A stretch of DNA of 64,000 nt from Cyclobacteriaceae bacterium (GTDB taxonomy: Bacteria; Bacteroidota; Bacteroidia; Cytophagales; Cyclobacteriaceae). The position numbers and the translations under genes are program-made. The notes under the pieces are model-generated. The model saw only the letters and a program-made list of their open reading frames with translations, was not told the DNA's origin and searched no databases. Positions 8,071 to 15,848 of the stretch are shown one piece after another; the first letter of the stretch is position 1; every line of letters starts with the position of its first letter. The stretch is from NCBI GenBank assembly GCA_026129485.1, contig JAHCHY010000002.1, forward strand, positions 186,001-250,000. Direction: 5' to 3'.

Positions 8071-9410
8071 CCGGGAATGTTGTATTTCTCCATTTTTAAA
8101 TACAACGTTTTGCGGTCGATGTTAAGTAATCGTGCAGCCTTGGATTTGTTGTACCGCACATCGGCCAGGGTTTTGGTAATCAGGTCGCGTTCCTGCAATT
8201 CCTGGATCGCTTTCAGATCATAGGTATTGGTTTCCGTAACTACGCTTATGGAAGGTTTACTTGCAGCATGTACCATTTCAGGAGGCAGCGCCTGGACACC
8301 AATCTCCCCGGCCCCGGTAACCAGCACCGCACGCTTGATTATATTTTTCATTTCGCGCAGGTTACCCGGCCAATCGTACTTACGAAACAATTCAATTAGC
8401 CCGCTGCTAAAACCTGTGGCGTTCCGTTCAAGCTCTGCATTGGCCTGGTTCCGGAAGAAGTCCATGAACTCCGTCAGGTCATCAGCCCGGTTTCGCAAAG
8501 CCGGAACATGAAGCTTAAATTCGTTCAGCCTGTAATACAAGTCCTCGCGGAACATGCCGTTCTTCGCCTGCTCATGCAAATCATCGTTGGTAGCCGTAAT
8601 GATTCTTACATCAACCTGAATCTGTTTGGTTGTTCCCAGTGGCTGAATAATCCGCTCCTGGATAGCACGCAATAATTTCACCTGCACTTCATACGAAAGA
8701 TTGCCGACTTCATCCAGGAACAAAGTACCTCCGTCAGCCGCTACAAACTGTCCTTCCTTATCGCGCAAAGCGCCCGTAAATGCTCCCTTGGCATAACCAA
8801 ACAATTCGCTTGCGGCCAATTCTTTCGAAAGCGCTCCGCAGTCAACAGCAACAAAAGGCTTTTGTGCGCGGTTGCTGAGCTGATGAATGGAGCGGGCCAC
8901 CTGCTCTTTTCCGGTACCGCTTTCGCCCTGTATAATTACCGATAGATTGGTAGGCGCAACGAGGCTAACCTGCTGCTGCAACTGGCGGGCCACATCGCTG
9001 CTCCCGATCACAAACGGAAGTTGAACACTATGACCTGTATTTTCTTTCTTAACGGGTTTTGCAAGCGCTGATTTAATAAGCAGCAAAAGTTCATCCGGGT
9101 TCACGGGCTTCGTTATATACTCAAACGCCCCGGCCTTCATGGCCTTTACCGCGGTGCGTATGTCGGAGTAGCTCGTCATAATAATTACCGGAAGCTGTGG
9201 ATGATTATGCTTGATCTGTTCCAACACTTCCATACCCGTGCCATCCGGCAAGCGATAATCCAGCAATACGAGCTCAAGATCCCGTTTTGAAACAGCAGCC
9301 AATCCTTCTTTGGCGGTAGAGCAAGCTACTGCTTCGTAATTATTTTTCGTTAAAAAACCTTCCAGGATGCGTTGAAAGGTTCTGTCATCTTCAATCAGCA
9401 AGATCGCCAT
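8067..9410 (-). CDS. NtrC-family sigma-54-dependent response regulator
   Basis: A 447-residue transcription activator. The receiver domain (1-120) has acidic E7-D8-D9 and phosphorylation site D51 (LLDYRLPDG). The AAA+ domain has Walker A GESGTGKE, the sigma-54 contact loop GAFTGA and Walker B TLFLDEVG. A Fis-type helix-turn-helix lies at the C-terminus, in the region of NKSKAARLLNIDRKTLY. It would act with RpoN to open promoters once phosphorylated. The convergent hybrid kinase with an HPt domain is the likely phosphodonor. The gene is preceded on the same strand by the PepSY-like gene and a terminator-like hairpin, so it probably has its own promoter in the short spacer. Confidence 0.92.
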   Translation of the reverse strand: MAILLIEDDRTFQRILEGFLTKNNYEAVACSTAKEGLAAVSKRDLELVLLDYRLPDGTGMEVLEQIKHNHPQLPVIIMTSYSDIRTAVKAMKAGAFEYITKPVNPDELLLLIKSALAKPVKKENTGHSVQLPFVIGSSDVARQLQQQVSLVAPTNLSVIIQGESGTGKEQVARSIHQLSNRAQKPFVAVDCGALSKELAASELFGYAKGAFTGALRDKEGQFVAADGGTLFLDEVGNLSYEVQVKLLRAIQERIIQPLGTTKQIQVDVRIITATNDDLHEQAKNGMFREDLYYRLNEFKLHVPALRNRADDLTEFMDFFRNQANAELERNATGFSSGLIELFRKYDWPGNLREMKNIIKRAVLVTGAGEIGVQALPPEMVHAASKPSISVVTETNTYDLKAIQELQERDLITKTLADVRYNKSKAARLLNIDRKTLYLKMEKYNIPG

Positions 9411-9431
9411 ACTATAAAAATAAAAAAGAAA

Positions 9432-9447
9432 GCCGGAATTAACCGGC
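9432..9447 (-). terminator. Intrinsic terminator-like hairpin after the PepSY-like gene
   Basis: GCCGG and CCGGC form a five-base-pair stem around a six-base loop. On the minus strand a T-rich run (TTTCTTTTTT) follows. It lies between the PepSY-like gene and the downstream regulator gene. Confidence 0.6.
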
Positions 9448-9475
9448 CCTCCTGTATAAAAGGTAATCGATAAAT

Positions 9476-9769
9476 TTATTTAATCTCCTTACCGTCTTTG
9501 CTGAATTTCAGGGTTTTGGTTTCAACCTCGTTTTTTACTTTCAGTTCGTAATGATCTTTGGTCTTGTTATGATAAGCTTCCTCAACAGCCCATCCCTGAT
9601 AATCGGCCGAAGCCAAAGTTTGTTTTACTGCATCCGGAAGCTCATCGGTAGTGATTTTTACCAACTCATCCTGCAGTTCAACTACAACAATTGGGTTAAC
9701 AGATGCATAAGTGGTTTGCATAGCACCGGCAAACAACACAAGCGAAAGGATTGCAACTACTTTTTTCAT
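9476..9769 (-). CDS. Small exported PepSY-like protein
   Basis: A 97-residue protein with a clear signal peptide (MKKVVAILSLVLFAGAMQTTYA, cleavage near residue 22). The mature part is small and alternates strands and helix. It reads like one half of the PepSY-like, beta-lactamase-inhibitor-like fold common in periplasmic proteins of Bacteroidota: a helix with DELPDAVKQTL, then strands with GWAVEEAY and YELKVKN, and a lysine-rich end. The function of such proteins is not established. The start is unambiguous. A sigma-54-like element precedes it and the sigma-54 activator gene lies just downstream, so it is a plausible target. Confidence 0.75.
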   Translation of the reverse strand: MKKVVAILSLVLFAGAMQTTYASVNPIVVVELQDELVKITTDELPDAVKQTLASADYQGWAVEEAYHNKTKDHYELKVKNEVETKTLKFSKDGKEIK

Positions 9770-9816
9770 GACTTTTTGGTTTTAAGTTGAACAAATAAGT
9801 TTATGCCCGTTCTTCT

Positions 9817-9833
9817 TTCTATTCCCGTGCCAA
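9817..9833 (-). promoter_or_regulatory. Sigma-54-like promoter candidate upstream of the PepSY-like gene
   Basis: On the minus strand TTGGCACG is followed by four bases and TAGAA. The -24 part matches the TTGGCACG consensus fully. The -12 part has GA where the conserved GC of TTGCA is expected, so the match is incomplete. It sits about 48 bases upstream of the start codon. An NtrC-type activator is encoded next door. Confidence 0.3.
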
Positions 9834-9958
9834 CCCCGGGTTCAATTTCGAATCTTCCATTTCTTGCCTAAATCGCATATTTTGATTTTCAGCCCTGCAC
9901 TATGGGTGAAGAAACATTCAACAAATTGTGTAACCGTTACACGCCATATAAAAAACAA

Positions 9959-9984
9959 GCCCACCAGGCTTACACCCGGTGGGC
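9959..9984 (-). terminator. Intrinsic terminator after the coiled-coil lipoprotein gene
   Basis: GCCCACC and GGTGGGC form a perfect seven-base-pair stem. On the minus strand a T-rich run (TTGTTTTTTA) follows directly. It lies 21 bases past the stop codon of the minus-strand lipoprotein gene. Confidence 0.8.
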
Positions 9985-10005
9985 CGTGGTCGGCCAACCC
10001 CACAT

Positions 10006-10755
10006 TTAGCCAACCACTTTCTCTAACTCGTCAATTTTTGCTTTCGCCTCTTGCTTTCCGAGCGAGTAAGAGAGTTTGTAAAGTTCAAGCGCTTCACGCT
10101 GCGTATCTTTTTTCTTGCGCGGAGCCAGCTTGGTGCGCGCTGCCGCTGTTTCCAGCGCCTCACCTTGTGCATAGAGCAGGTCGGCCTGGGTTAAAGTAGA
10201 CTGTGTACTGATGTCTTTCACTTTTGTTTCCAACGCTACAATGTCTGATTCTCTAACTTTGATTACCTCCGCATTGTTTTGCAGCGCAGAATCTTTCTGC
10301 ACAATAGTTTGGGCCATGGTCTGGTTTTCAATTCTGAATTTCTCAACCTCAGCCTGAAGCAACGCTACCTGCGTAGTGCTGGCCTCAAGATCAGCTTTTA
10401 GCTTAGACACCATTTTTGAGTAGGCAGATGCATTGGATTTTGACTTTTTCAGGGAAGTTTCCAATTCAGTCAGCTTTACCTGAGTGTCTTTAATGTAGGA
10501 TTGAAGATTTTTCATACGGCCAGAGTAGTCCGTATAATTTGTTCCTTCAATCAGGCCTTCGCTCAGCAACGTGCGGTTAGCTTCGATTGAATCGAGCATC
10601 ACGCTTACCTGCTGAAGCTGATCGGCTGACTTTTGTGTTTCCTGTAGTTGTTCTTCGAGAGAAACCACACGGGCCTTTAATTCTTCGGTCTCTTTCATAT
10701 TACAACTGAAAAAGAGCGAAGCGGCAACTACGCCTAAAATGATTTGTCTTTTCAT
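10006..10755 (-). CDS. Coiled-coil lipoprotein of unknown function
   Basis: A 249-residue predicted lipoprotein. The signal peptide MKRQIILGVVAASLFFSC puts the lipidated cysteine at C18, just after the hydrophobic core. Residues of about 20-190 are heptad-rich in Glu, Lys, Leu and Gln with no prolines in long stretches, a strong coiled-coil prediction. The C-terminal part (about 195-245) resembles a single alpha-helical repeat with ALELYKLSYSLGKQEAK. No enzyme motif is visible. The ATG at 10755 is chosen because it begins the signal peptide; a further 12 codons upstream are polar and unlikely. A strong terminator follows, so the gene is probably monocistronic. Confidence 0.75.
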   Translation of the reverse strand: MKRQIILGVVAASLFFSCNMKETEELKARVVSLEEQLQETQKSADQLQQVSVMLDSIEANRTLLSEGLIEGTNYTDYSGRMKNLQSYIKDTQVKLTELETSLKKSKSNASAYSKMVSKLKADLEASTTQVALLQAEVEKFRIENQTMAQTIVQKDSALQNNAEVIKVRESDIVALETKVKDISTQSTLTQADLLYAQGEALETAAARTKLAPRKKKDTQREALELYKLSYSLGKQEAKAKIDELEKVVG

Positions 10756-10888
10756 GGCTGTTTCGTTTTTGTTTTGCGCAGGGTAATGCAAACAATCGGC
10801 TAAATCGTAAAAAGGCCTTGCTCACAGCTTAACATGCTGACAATCAGCAATCAGTAATTTTTACTGTGGTGTTCTGTTTTAAAAAATG

Positions 10889-10905
10889 TGTGGACAGACT
10901 CCACA
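10889..10905 (-). terminator. Intrinsic terminator after the LolC/E-like gene
   Basis: TGTGGA and TCCACA form a six-base-pair stem around five bases. On the minus strand a run of six T follows after two bases. A second small stem (CCACA/TGTGG) lies between it and the stop codon at 10919. Confidence 0.6.
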
Positions 10906-10918
10906 GGTTGTGGAAAAA

Positions 10919-12283
10919 TCAATCAAACCGGATAGCCTGAATGGGGTTGATACGGGAGATGTAGAGCGTTGGCAACAGCAGCACCATAAGCACCGTGCTG
11001 AATACTATTGCATTTAATACCAGCACGGTATCCCAACTCCATTGTACCGGCACATACTCCATGTAATAGTCGTGCGGATTAAGCGCAATGAGCTTAAATC
11101 TGTATTGCATGTAGCAAAGCCCAAGACCAATGGCATTTCCCCATACCAACCCGCGGGCAATCAGGTTCATGCCGCTATACAGAAATACATTACGCACCAG
11201 CTTATTTTGCGCCCCCATTGCCTTTAGAATGCCCACCATAGGTGTTCGCTCCATTACCAGGATCAGGATCACCGAGATCATGTTTACACAAACCACTACC
11301 AGGATAATCACCAAAAGAATTTTTACCTGGCGTTTGATCAAATCGAGCCACTCAAAAACCTGGATATATTTGTCGCGTACGGTTTCCAGGTACAGGTCGT
11401 AATCCATTGAATCACCGATCTGCCGGGCTGCTGATTCAAGGGCTGCGCGGTCGAAGTTGAATTTATAATCGTATAAAGCTCTCCAATATGCGAGCTGCGG
11501 ATTATCGATATCCGGGTTGCCAAAGATGGCATCGTGCACGTAATCCGAATAGGCTTTGTAATCTTCGCGCCAAAGCGAAAACGTATTGAAATGATTGAGA
11601 TTAACCTGGATTTCAAGACCACCGGCTATATACGGTGCCCAATCGTTCAGGCGCTGTACCAACCCGATATCGCCTATAATTACCTTGCTATCGAAATAAT
11701 CGGAAAGGTTTGTTTCATAAATGCCCACAACCTCCAGTCGCCTGAAGCGTGGCGGGTTTTGAAAAAAATGAACCGTAAGCTGGTCGCCCACTTTTGCATT
11801 AATCTTATCGGCAATCACTTTGCTGATCACCACCTCGTTTGCATAGCTTGAATCAGAAAAATGAATAAAACGCCCCTCCAGCAAGTTTGCCCGAAACCCT
11901 GTCGCATTAAAACTTTTACCTACACCCTTAAATACAATCCCCAGCACTTCGTCATCCGTTTTTACCAGCCCCGCCTTGTGCGCATACTCCTGCACGTGTG
12001 TTACAAAAGGAAACTGCGCTGGATTTTTATATAGCTCAATGCGGTAATCGAAAGACTGCTCCTCCACGGCATTGCTCATGGTAAACCGGGTAATGAGCAA
12101 ATGATTGCTGAAACTATAGATCTTGTCCTTAACCGCAGCCTGGAACCCCTGCATGATCAGGAACGACACAATAGCCGCAGCCAAACCGATGGCAATACTG
12201 ATTACGGCAATCTTGTGAATAACAGAAGAAAAGCTGTTGTCTTGCGCGTGGCGAATTCTTTTTGCTATGAAACGGGAAAGCAC
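10919..12283 (-). CDS. FtsX-like ABC transporter permease, LolC/LolE type
   Basis: A 454-residue inner-membrane permease of the MacB/LolCE superfamily. TM1 lies at about 25-45, after a positively charged N-terminus. A large periplasmic MacB-type core domain (about 50-310) follows, then three C-terminal TMs forming the FtsX domain with the typical MERTPMVGILKAMGA coupling helix. The best-known members extract lipoproteins from the inner membrane. The ATPase partner is not adjacent, which is common in this phylum. Translation starts with GTG at 12283, where the LSRFIAKRI start matches the family. It is divergent from the NamZ-like gene, with a 42-base spacer. Confidence 0.85.
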   Translation of the reverse strand: MLSRFIAKRIRHAQDNSFSSVIHKIAVISIAIGLAAAIVSFLIMQGFQAAVKDKIYSFSNHLLITRFTMSNAVEEQSFDYRIELYKNPAQFPFVTHVQEYAHKAGLVKTDDEVLGIVFKGVGKSFNATGFRANLLEGRFIHFSDSSYANEVVISKVIADKINAKVGDQLTVHFFQNPPRFRRLEVVGIYETNLSDYFDSKVIIGDIGLVQRLNDWAPYIAGGLEIQVNLNHFNTFSLWREDYKAYSDYVHDAIFGNPDIDNPQLAYWRALYDYKFNFDRAALESAARQIGDSMDYDLYLETVRDKYIQVFEWLDLIKRQVKILLVIILVVVCVNMISVILILVMERTPMVGILKAMGAQNKLVRNVFLYSGMNLIARGLVWGNAIGLGLCYMQYRFKLIALNPHDYYMEYVPVQWSWDTVLVLNAIVFSTVLMVLLLPTLYISRINPIQAIRFD

Positions 12284-12325
12284 CTTGTAATGCTTAATTT
12301 TATACTTTCGCCAAAATAAAAAGAA

Positions 12326-13498
12326 ATGATCAGGTTATTGGTATTGGCTTTCGTTTTGTTCGGCCTGGTTTCGTGCAAGGCGCAGCCCGCCCGGCAAAAA
12401 GCACAGGATAAACCAACGGTTTTAACCGGGGCCGACCAGGTTCATGACATTTTGCCCACGCTAAAAAACAAGCGGGTAGCCCTTACGGTGAACCATACTT
12501 CACTGATCGGCAGAACACACCTGGCCGATTCACTGAAAAGCCTCGGTGTGAACATCGTAAAAATATTCGGGCCGGAACATGGCTTTCGCGGAAATGCGGC
12601 CGATGGCGAGCTGGTAAGCGATAGCTTGGATTTAAAGACAGGCATTCCGTTGATTTCCCTTTACGGAAAAAGCAAAAAGCCAACCGCACAACAATTAGCC
12701 GATGTGGATGTGGTGGTGTTTGATATTCAGGATGTGGGCACACGGTTTTATACCTACATCGGTACCATGCACTATGTTATGGAGGCTTGTGCCGAATCAA
12801 ACAAAAAGATGATCATTCTCGACCGGCCCAACCCCAACGATTTTGTAGATGGACCGGTAAATGACAAACCTTTAAAATCTTTTGTGGCGATGCACACCAT
12901 ACCGATTGCGCATGGCTTAACCGTAGGCGAGCTGGCACAAATGATCAATGGCGAAGGCTGGTTATTAAATAAAGTAAAGTGTGATATTGAAATTATTCCC
13001 GTCAGAAACTGGAAACATGGCGAGCCTTACCTGTTACCCATTGGCCCCTCGCCTAACTTACCCAACAACCAGGCTATTCAGTTGTATCCTTCTATCTGTT
13101 TGTTTGAAGGAACAGTTATTAGTCTTGGCCGGGGCACTCCGTTTCCGTTCCAGGCGCTGGGCAGCCCCGAATTAAAAAACCTGGGTTTTACTTTTACACC
13201 GGTAACTATTAAGGGTGTAGCCGTAAAGCCTCCGCACGAAAACAAATTGTGCTACGGCATTGACCTGCGTAATGAAATACCTGCCCGAAAAATCGACCTG
13301 TCATACCTATTGAAGATGTACGCGCTTTATCCCGATAAGGAAAAGTTTTTTACATCCTATTTCGATTTACTGGCCGGTACACCTAAGCTAAAGCAGCAGA
13401 TTAAAGATGGGTTAACCGAAGAGCAGATTAGGACAAGCTGGCAGGAAGACTTAGATATATACAAAACTTTGCGAGCCAAATACCTGTTATACCCGTAA
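12326..13498 (+). CDS. DUF1343 / NamZ-like exo-beta-N-acetylmuramidase lipoprotein
   Basis: A 390-residue predicted lipoprotein (lipobox LVSC, C17) of the DUF1343 family. Bacillus subtilis NamZ (YbbC) of this family removes terminal N-acetylmuramic acid from peptidoglycan fragments. The Rossmann-like N-terminal half carries VNHTSLIG, FGPEHGFRG and DVGTRFYTYIGT. The central region has ILDRPNP, and SPNLP plus the LFEGTVISLGRGT block form the usual active-site wall. Length is normal. It was predicted to recycle cell-wall sugars in the periplasm. The neighbours are not other recycling genes, so the role rests on the family. The ATG at 12326 starts the signal peptide directly. Confidence 0.85.
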   Translation: MIRLLVLAFVLFGLVSCKAQPARQKAQDKPTVLTGADQVHDILPTLKNKRVALTVNHTSLIGRTHLADSLKSLGVNIVKIFGPEHGFRGNAADGELVSDSLDLKTGIPLISLYGKSKKPTAQQLADVDVVVFDIQDVGTRFYTYIGTMHYVMEACAESNKKMIILDRPNPNDFVDGPVNDKPLKSFVAMHTIPIAHGLTVGELAQMINGEGWLLNKVKCDIEIIPVRNWKHGEPYLLPIGPSPNLPNNQAIQLYPSICLFEGTVISLGRGTPFPFQALGSPELKNLGFTFTPVTIKGVAVKPPHENKLCYGIDLRNEIPARKIDLSYLLKMYALYPDKEKFFTSYFDLLAGTPKLKQQIKDGLTEEQIRTSWQEDLDIYKTLRAKYLLYP

Positions 13499-13540
13499 AT
13501 CGCTACCCGTACAACTCGAAAAATTATTTTAACTTTAAGC

Positions 13541-13717
13541 ATGGTTATAAAAATTTCCGCCAAATCGAAGCCTGAGGAAACAAAAAAAGCATTGGAACGC
13601 ATGGCTCGTGCACAAAAAAAACACAGGAAGAAGCTATCCGATTTTTATGGCAAACTTCCCGGTTTGTATGGTGACGGGCTGGAGTACCAAAAAAAGGTAA
13701 GAGATGAGTGGTCATAA
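13541..13717 (+). CDS. Putative antitoxin, short partner of the PIN toxin
   Basis: A 58-residue open frame, basic and helical, that overlaps the start of the PIN-domain gene by 14 bases. Overlap of this kind is the usual layout of type II toxin-antitoxin pairs, with the antitoxin first. The product is rich in Lys, Glu and Arg, with a LERMARAQKKHRKKL helix and an aromatic, acidic tail (LPGLYGDGLEYQKK). I see no clear ribbon-helix-helix or AbrB motif, so the DNA-binding class is undefined. The ATG lies 42 bases after the stop of the NamZ-like gene, in a gap otherwise without a gene. Confidence 0.65.
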   Translation: MVIKISAKSKPEETKKALERMARAQKKHRKKLSDFYGKLPGLYGDGLEYQKKVRDEWS

Positions 13718-14072
13718 ATATCTTGCGGATACTAATGCTTTTATCTTTCTGTTAAACCGGCATCCTGCAATAAAACCTGTGTTAGACAGCGAATGGAGTT
13801 ATTCGTTCATCACGGAAATAGAACTAAAAGGAAAAACCGGAATCACAACAAGTGAACTAAAGAAAGTAGCCGATTTATTATCATCCTGTACGAAAATCCC
13901 ATTTACCGAAGAAATAAGTCAGCATACTATCTCACTCAGGCAACAATATCGTATTAAAATTCCGGATGCTATTATTGCTGCAACCTCGCTTTATCGAAAC
14001 ATCCCATTGCTAACCTTCGATAAAGACTTTACTCTTATTAAATCGTTAGACATTATACTTTTAGAGCCTTAA
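13704..14072 (+). CDS. PIN-domain toxin (VapC-like ribonuclease)
   Basis: A 122-residue PIN-domain protein. Candidate metal ligands are D9 (YLADTNAFI), E38 or E40 (FITEIELKG), D88 (KIPDAIIAATSL) and D106 or D108 (TFDKDF), which are the four acidic positions expected in a VapC-type endoribonuclease. The length is normal. It overlaps the preceding 58-codon gene and ends four bases before nth, so it may read through into the repair gene. VapC toxins cut tRNA or rRNA and are held inactive by the partner. The target cannot be told from sequence. Confidence 0.82.
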   Translation: MSGHKYLADTNAFIFLLNRHPAIKPVLDSEWSYSFITEIELKGKTGITTSELKKVADLLSSCTKIPFTEEISQHTISLRQQYRIKIPDAIIAATSLYRNIPLLTFDKDFTLIKSLDIILLEP

Positions 14073-14076
14073 GGGC

Positions 14077-14712
14077 ATGACCCAATCCGAAAAAGTTACT
14101 GACATTCTTAAAATACTTAACAAGCTGTATCCTAACCCGCCTATACCGCTTGATCACAAAGATGCATACACGCTTCTGATTGCCGTATTGCTTTCGGCAC
14201 AATGCACCGATGTGCGTGTAAACAAAACCACGCCTTCACTTTTTAAGCTGGCAGACAATCCGTTTGATATGCTTAAGCTTTCAGCGGAAGAAATACGCGA
14301 GATCATTAAGCCGTGCGGATTATCACCTATGAAATCAAAAGGCATTTATGGCTTATCTAAAATTTTAGTTGAAAAATATAACGGTGAAGTGCCTGATACC
14401 TTTGAAGCGCTGGAAGCATTACCCGCAGTAGGTCATAAAACTGCATCGGTGGTAATGACACAGTGGTTTGGCATTCCGGCCTTTCCCGTGGACACACACA
14501 TTCACCGCCTTGCTTACCGATGGGGTTTAAGTAACGGTAAAAGTGTAGAGCAAACCGAAAAAGATTTAAAGCGCCTGATCCCGGAAAAGAAATGGAATAA
14601 GGTACACCTTCAGATCATTTACTTCGGTCGCGAATACTGTCCTGCACGAAATCATAACTGGCAAGCCTGCCCGATCTGTAAAAAGTATATGCGTAAGGAT
14701 TTGAGGGATTAG
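14077..14712 (+). CDS. nth: Endonuclease III with an atypical Fe-S loop
   Basis: A 211-residue DNA glycosylase/AP lyase for oxidised pyrimidines. The helix-hairpin-helix LPAVGHKTA carries catalytic K121, and D139 lies in FPVDTHIHR; both active-site residues are present. The E. coli enzyme ends with a C-x6-C-x2-C-x5-C iron-sulfur loop. Here the C-terminus has only three cysteines, C188, C198 and C201, in a C-x9-C-x2-C arrangement and no fourth, so a standard [4Fe-4S] cluster looks impossible. Enzymes of this superfamily without the cluster are known. It starts four bases after the PIN toxin stop. The 154-base gap before fmt shows nothing I can name. Confidence 0.9.
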   Translation: MTQSEKVTDILKILNKLYPNPPIPLDHKDAYTLLIAVLLSAQCTDVRVNKTTPSLFKLADNPFDMLKLSAEEIREIIKPCGLSPMKSKGIYGLSKILVEKYNGEVPDTFEALEALPAVGHKTASVVMTQWFGIPAFPVDTHIHRLAYRWGLSNGKSVEQTEKDLKRLIPEKKWNKVHLQIIYFGREYCPARNHNWQACPICKKYMRKDLRD

Positions 14713-14847
14713 AGCTTTAGAAATAATCCTTTGACCATACATTTAACGAACGGCTACAAATGCAGAAAGATTTAACAGGAGGTCGGTCAAACTATATTAG
14801 GCAACTGATTTTTTGTACGAGGTATTAATATTTTTCATTTAAGGGCT

Positions 14848-14855
14848 CATCTTTG
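14848..14855 (+). promoter_or_regulatory. Candidate -7 element for fmt
   Basis: CATCTTTG differs from the TAnnTTTG consensus at the first base only and lies 11 bases before the fmt start codon. No clear -33 box is seen. It would give a nearly leaderless transcript. Confidence 0.3.
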
Positions 14856-14866
14856 CGACCATACTT

Positions 14867-15784
14867 ATGAACACCCTCCGCATCATCTTTATGGGCACTC
14901 CTGAGTTTGCCGTGCCCAGCCTGGAAAAACTGGTTGAACACAACTTTAATGTAGTGGCGGTAATTACGGCACCCGATAAACCGCAGGGCCGGGGCCAAAA
15001 GCTGATGCCTTCTCCCGTAAAGGAAGCCGCGCTAAAGCATAACATACCCGTTCTGCAACCCGCCAACCTGAAAGCGGCTGCGTTTATTGAAGAGCTGAAA
15101 CGCTATAATGCCAACCTGCAAATTGTAGTGGCTTTCCGAATGCTGCCCGAAGTGGTTTGGGCCATGCCCGAATTGGGAACCTTTAACCTGCACGCATCAT
15201 TACTGCCGCAATACCGTGGCGCTGCTCCCATTAACTGGGCCATCATTAACGGTGAAAAGGAAACAGGTGTTACCACCTTCTTTTTAAAGCATGAGATAGA
15301 CACAGGCAGCATGATCTTTCAGGAAAAAGAAACCATCTACGAAAGCGACAATGCAGGCACACTTTATGAACGATTGATGCACAAGGGTTCGCAGCTTGTT
15401 CTGAAAACGGTAAAAGCCATTGAAGCCGGAAATTATCCAAGCGTACCGCAGGACATAAACGTTGAAATAAAACACGCTCCGAAAATTTTTAAGGAAACCT
15501 GTGAGATAAATTGGAATCATCCTGCAAAAAAGGTAGTGGACTTTGTGCGCGGGCTAAGCCCGTATCCCGGTGCATGGACAGTGCTGAACGGGAAGGCATA
15601 TAAAATCTTTAGTTGTAAGTCAACAGCCAACGGTCAACAGTCAACTGTGGACAGTGGACAGTGGGCAGTAAACGATGGGCTAAAAATTGAAGCAGCCGAT
15701 GGCTGGGTTTCAATACTTGAGCTTCAGCCGGAAGGGAAAAAGCGGATGACGGTGGAAGAGTTTTTAAGAGGTAATAAAGTTTGA
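14867..15784 (+). CDS. fmt: Methionyl-tRNA formyltransferase
   Basis: A 305-residue enzyme that formylates initiator Met-tRNA using 10-formyl-tetrahydrofolate. The catalytic domain shows FMGTPEFAVPSL at the N-terminus, the NLHASLLPQYRGAAPINWAI active-site stretch and the DTGSM block. The C-terminal OB-like tRNA-binding domain (about 205-305) ends with LQPEGKKRMTVEEFLRG. Its variable loop (about residues 252-268) is encoded by a stretch of consecutive seven-base words (15620-15668) that keeps the frame open. It is followed 64 bases on by folA, so two folate-linked genes sit together. Confidence 0.95.
   Translation: MNTLRIIFMGTPEFAVPSLEKLVEHNFNVVAVITAPDKPQGRGQKLMPSPVKEAALKHNIPVLQPANLKAAAFIEELKRYNANLQIVVAFRMLPEVVWAMPELGTFNLHASLLPQYRGAAPINWAIINGEKETGVTTFFLKHEIDTGSMIFQEKETIYESDNAGTLYERLMHKGSQLVLKTVKAIEAGNYPSVPQDINVEIKHAPKIFKETCEINWNHPAKKVVDFVRGLSPYPGAWTVLNGKAYKIFSCKSTANGQQSTVDSGQWAVNDGLKIEAADGWVSILELQPEGKKRMTVEEFLRGNKV
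15620..15668. repeat. Heptad-phased repeat inside fmt
   Basis: Seven consecutive seven-base words. The first four fit YCAACNG and the last three fit TGGRCAG. The two halves are related by inversion around the centre (TCAACAGT and ACTGTGGA). The array is 49 bases, lies in a loop of the tRNA-binding domain, and reads through without a stop. It resembles the intergenic period-7 tracts of this window. Confidence 0.7.
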
Positions 15785-15809
15785 TTTGAAAATTCGTTAA
15801 TTTGAAAAT
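15784..15809. repeat. Short direct repeat after fmt (period 8)
   Basis: ATTTGAAAAT occurs twice, 16 bases apart, and the words fall in eights. It begins at the last base of the fmt stop codon. It resembles the seven-base-word tracts but has a different period. Confidence 0.4.
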
Positions 15810-15848
15810 GAGTTTAGTGTTAGCCGCCTCTTTAGTTCTCATAAGAAA

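Noticed and set aside
10889-10918. Cluster of DnaA-box-like TGTGGA words, suggesting an origin
   Set aside because: Matches to the DnaA box are incomplete, no AT-rich unwinding region or dnaA/dnaN gene is nearby, and the words are explained by a terminator stem.
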